Source: Leptospira fainei serovar Hurstbridge str. BUT 6 | Lineage (GTDB): Bacteria > Spirochaetota > Leptospiria > Leptospirales > Leptospiraceae | Assembly (NCBI RefSeq): GCF_000306235.2 | Contig: NZ_AKWZ02000011.1 | Coordinates: 62,001 to 126,000 of the forward strand | Direction of reading: 5' to 3' | Length of the DNA: 64,000 nucleotides | Shown: positions 63,070 to 64,000 of the stretch, in pieces | Layout: the number at the start of each line of letters is the position of its first letter | Numbering within the stretch: the stretch's first letter is position 1 | Position numbers and translations under genes: made by a program | The notes under the pieces: model-generated | The model's input: the letters and a program-made list of their open reading frames with translations, nothing else | Databases searched by the model: none | Told to the model about the DNA's origin: nothing

Positions 63070-64000
63070 ATGAATCCATATTTAAGCCTAATTCGAGACA
63101 GAAAGTTTTGGATACCAGTTCTGATCCTTGTTTGTTTCGACCTCTGTCTCCAAACGGGCGCATATAGACCATATTTAAAAAAGGGTTCTTTTGCCGCGAA
63201 TGTAGTGAGAAACACCGAATACGTTTTGGAAAAAAAAGCGGTCTTCGATCCGACAGTCGTTCTTCTAGGAACTTCCGTAGCCCACCAAGGGCTTTCTCTT
63301 AGAATCTTAAACGAAACGTTGGAGCCTTACGGCGAAAGATTACAATCCTTTGCGATGGAAGGAACGGAACTAGTCGTTCAAGATGCAATCGTGCATAAAC
63401 TTCTCCCTCAGTTCAAGAACGTACGCACCGTAATTCATGTGTTGGAAGTTTCAACTCCGTGGTTGGATTTGCAAAATTTGGAAATCCATACACTCTCGAT
63501 GTTAAGCGAATTAGAGAGAAGCGTGGCTTTTGAGAAAATCTACGAATTCGATTACAAAGTGAATTACGACGACTTGGCTTTTCTCACTTTCAAAAGCGTC
63601 GCATACCGCAGAGATATGCGGGATTTCTTTTTAGATCCGTCAAAGCGGTTGAAAGATATCGGAAGAAGAAGAAGAGAAGCCAAAGTGGATCCATGGCCTT
63701 ATGAAAACCCGAACCTTGCTCGAATCAGCATGTATCCTGAAGCAAAAGACGTGGAGTCATGTTTAAGAGCCACCGATCCCGCAAACGGACAGCCCATCCC
63801 TCAGGGCTCGGATCATTTCCATAAAAAAGCGGTTTGGGATACTTGCATATTGGCAAGAAGAACTCCCACAGTCGTCGGCAGGGATGCGGCGGTGGCTAAA
63901 TTTTTTCACCGATTGAAGATTCTGCACGATGATATACGTAGGATCGGGAAACAAAATGGGCAGGATATTCGAATCATCGCTGTCCTTGCTCCTTACAGCG
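63070..64000 (+). CDS. SGNH/DUF1574-like acylation partner, truncated by window end
   Basis: The frame starts with ATG at 63070, 12 bases after the MBOAT stop, and stays open to the last base (about 310 codons). An N-terminal membrane helix (residues about 14-28) is followed by VVLLGTSVAHQGLSLRIL, the GxS block I of SGNH-like proteins, and a long alpha/beta region. It resembles the DUF1574 proteins often encoded beside MBOAT genes in Leptospira and is probably the second half of an acyl-transfer pair. The C-terminal DxxH block lies outside the window. Confidence 0.8.
   Translation, partial: MNPYLSLIRDRKFWIPVLILVCFDLCLQTGAYRPYLKKGSFAANVVRNTEYVLEKKAVFDPTVVLLGTSVAHQGLSLRILNETLEPYGERLQSFAMEGTELVVQDAIVHKLLPQFKNVRTVIHVLEVSTPWLDLQNLEIHTLSMLSELERSVAFEKIYEFDYKVNYDDLAFLTFKSVAYRRDMRDFFLDPSKRLKDIGRRRREAKVDPWPYENPNLARISMYPEAKDVESCLRATDPANGQPIPQGSDHFHKKAVWDTCILARRTPTVVGRDAAVAKFFHRLKILHDDIRRIGKQNGQDIRIIAVLAPYS

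Overview
The window looks like a chromosomal segment of a spirochaete of the Leptospira type. This is inferred from gene content: lipoproteins with loose lipoboxes, leucine-rich-repeat and M30-type lipoproteins, many PAS kinases and class III cyclases, AlgI/SGNH acylation genes and a RecBCD set. Base composition looks near 40-45% G+C by eye. No rRNA, tRNA or CRISPR array was seen. One complete insertion sequence (IS481 family) is present, plus remnants of a related element.

Layout. 1-3197 (minus): a four-PAS histidine kinase followed by three stand-alone receivers, the last cut by the window edge. 3.7-6.0 kb: an SbtA-like bicarbonate permease and a six-repeat NHL lipoprotein. 6.2-8.9 kb: a YCII/DGPF protein, an alpha/beta hydrolase and an ECF42-type sigma factor behind a promoter resembling the ECF42 target motif. 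8.9-11.2 kb: a hypothetical gene and a GlxA-like regulator divergent from a DUF1304 membrane protein. 11.3-16.8 kb: a molybdate locus (outer-membrane barrel, modA, modB, modC) divergent from modE, with a ModE-like operator between them. 16.9-19.6 kb: small metabolic and regulatory genes. 20.0-21.5 kb: a DdlA-type D-Ala-D-Ala ligase bracketed by direct repeats that resemble IS481 ends, probably an acquired island. 22.1-32.2 kb: a degenerate HisKA_2 kinase, then recC-recB-recD with 4-base overlaps. 32.4-33.7 kb: the IS481-family element. 33.7-37.1 kb: a large membrane class III cyclase and a STAS/zinc-ribbon protein.

37.2-45.8 kb (plus): a CapD-like nucleotide-sugar enzyme, an SspB-like ClpXP adaptor, a purine/xanthine-type permease, HtpX, Apt, and a Deg-type serine protease followed by a paralogue that has lost all three catalytic residues. 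45.8-50.4 kb (minus): a COG0523 metallochaperone and a Fur-family regulator behind a 22-bp perfect palindrome, followed by an SGNH-like protein and a GT-C-like membrane protein. 50.5-53.7 kb: surface lipoprotein candidates. 53.7-56.9 kb (minus): queA, a Lon-like protease without a visible Walker A motif, and ybaB. 57.0-64.0 kb (plus): a glycan assembly and acylation cluster (GT87-like, GT4, a membrane protein, a GT-C-like protein, an MBOAT acyltransferase and its SGNH-type partner, truncated by the window end).

The most interesting items are the protease/pseudoprotease tandem, the ligase island with IS-end repeats, and three locally readable regulatory circuits: ModE box, ECF42 promoter and Fur/Zur-like palindrome. 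Start codons were adjusted by ribosome-binding site where the longest frame looked too long.
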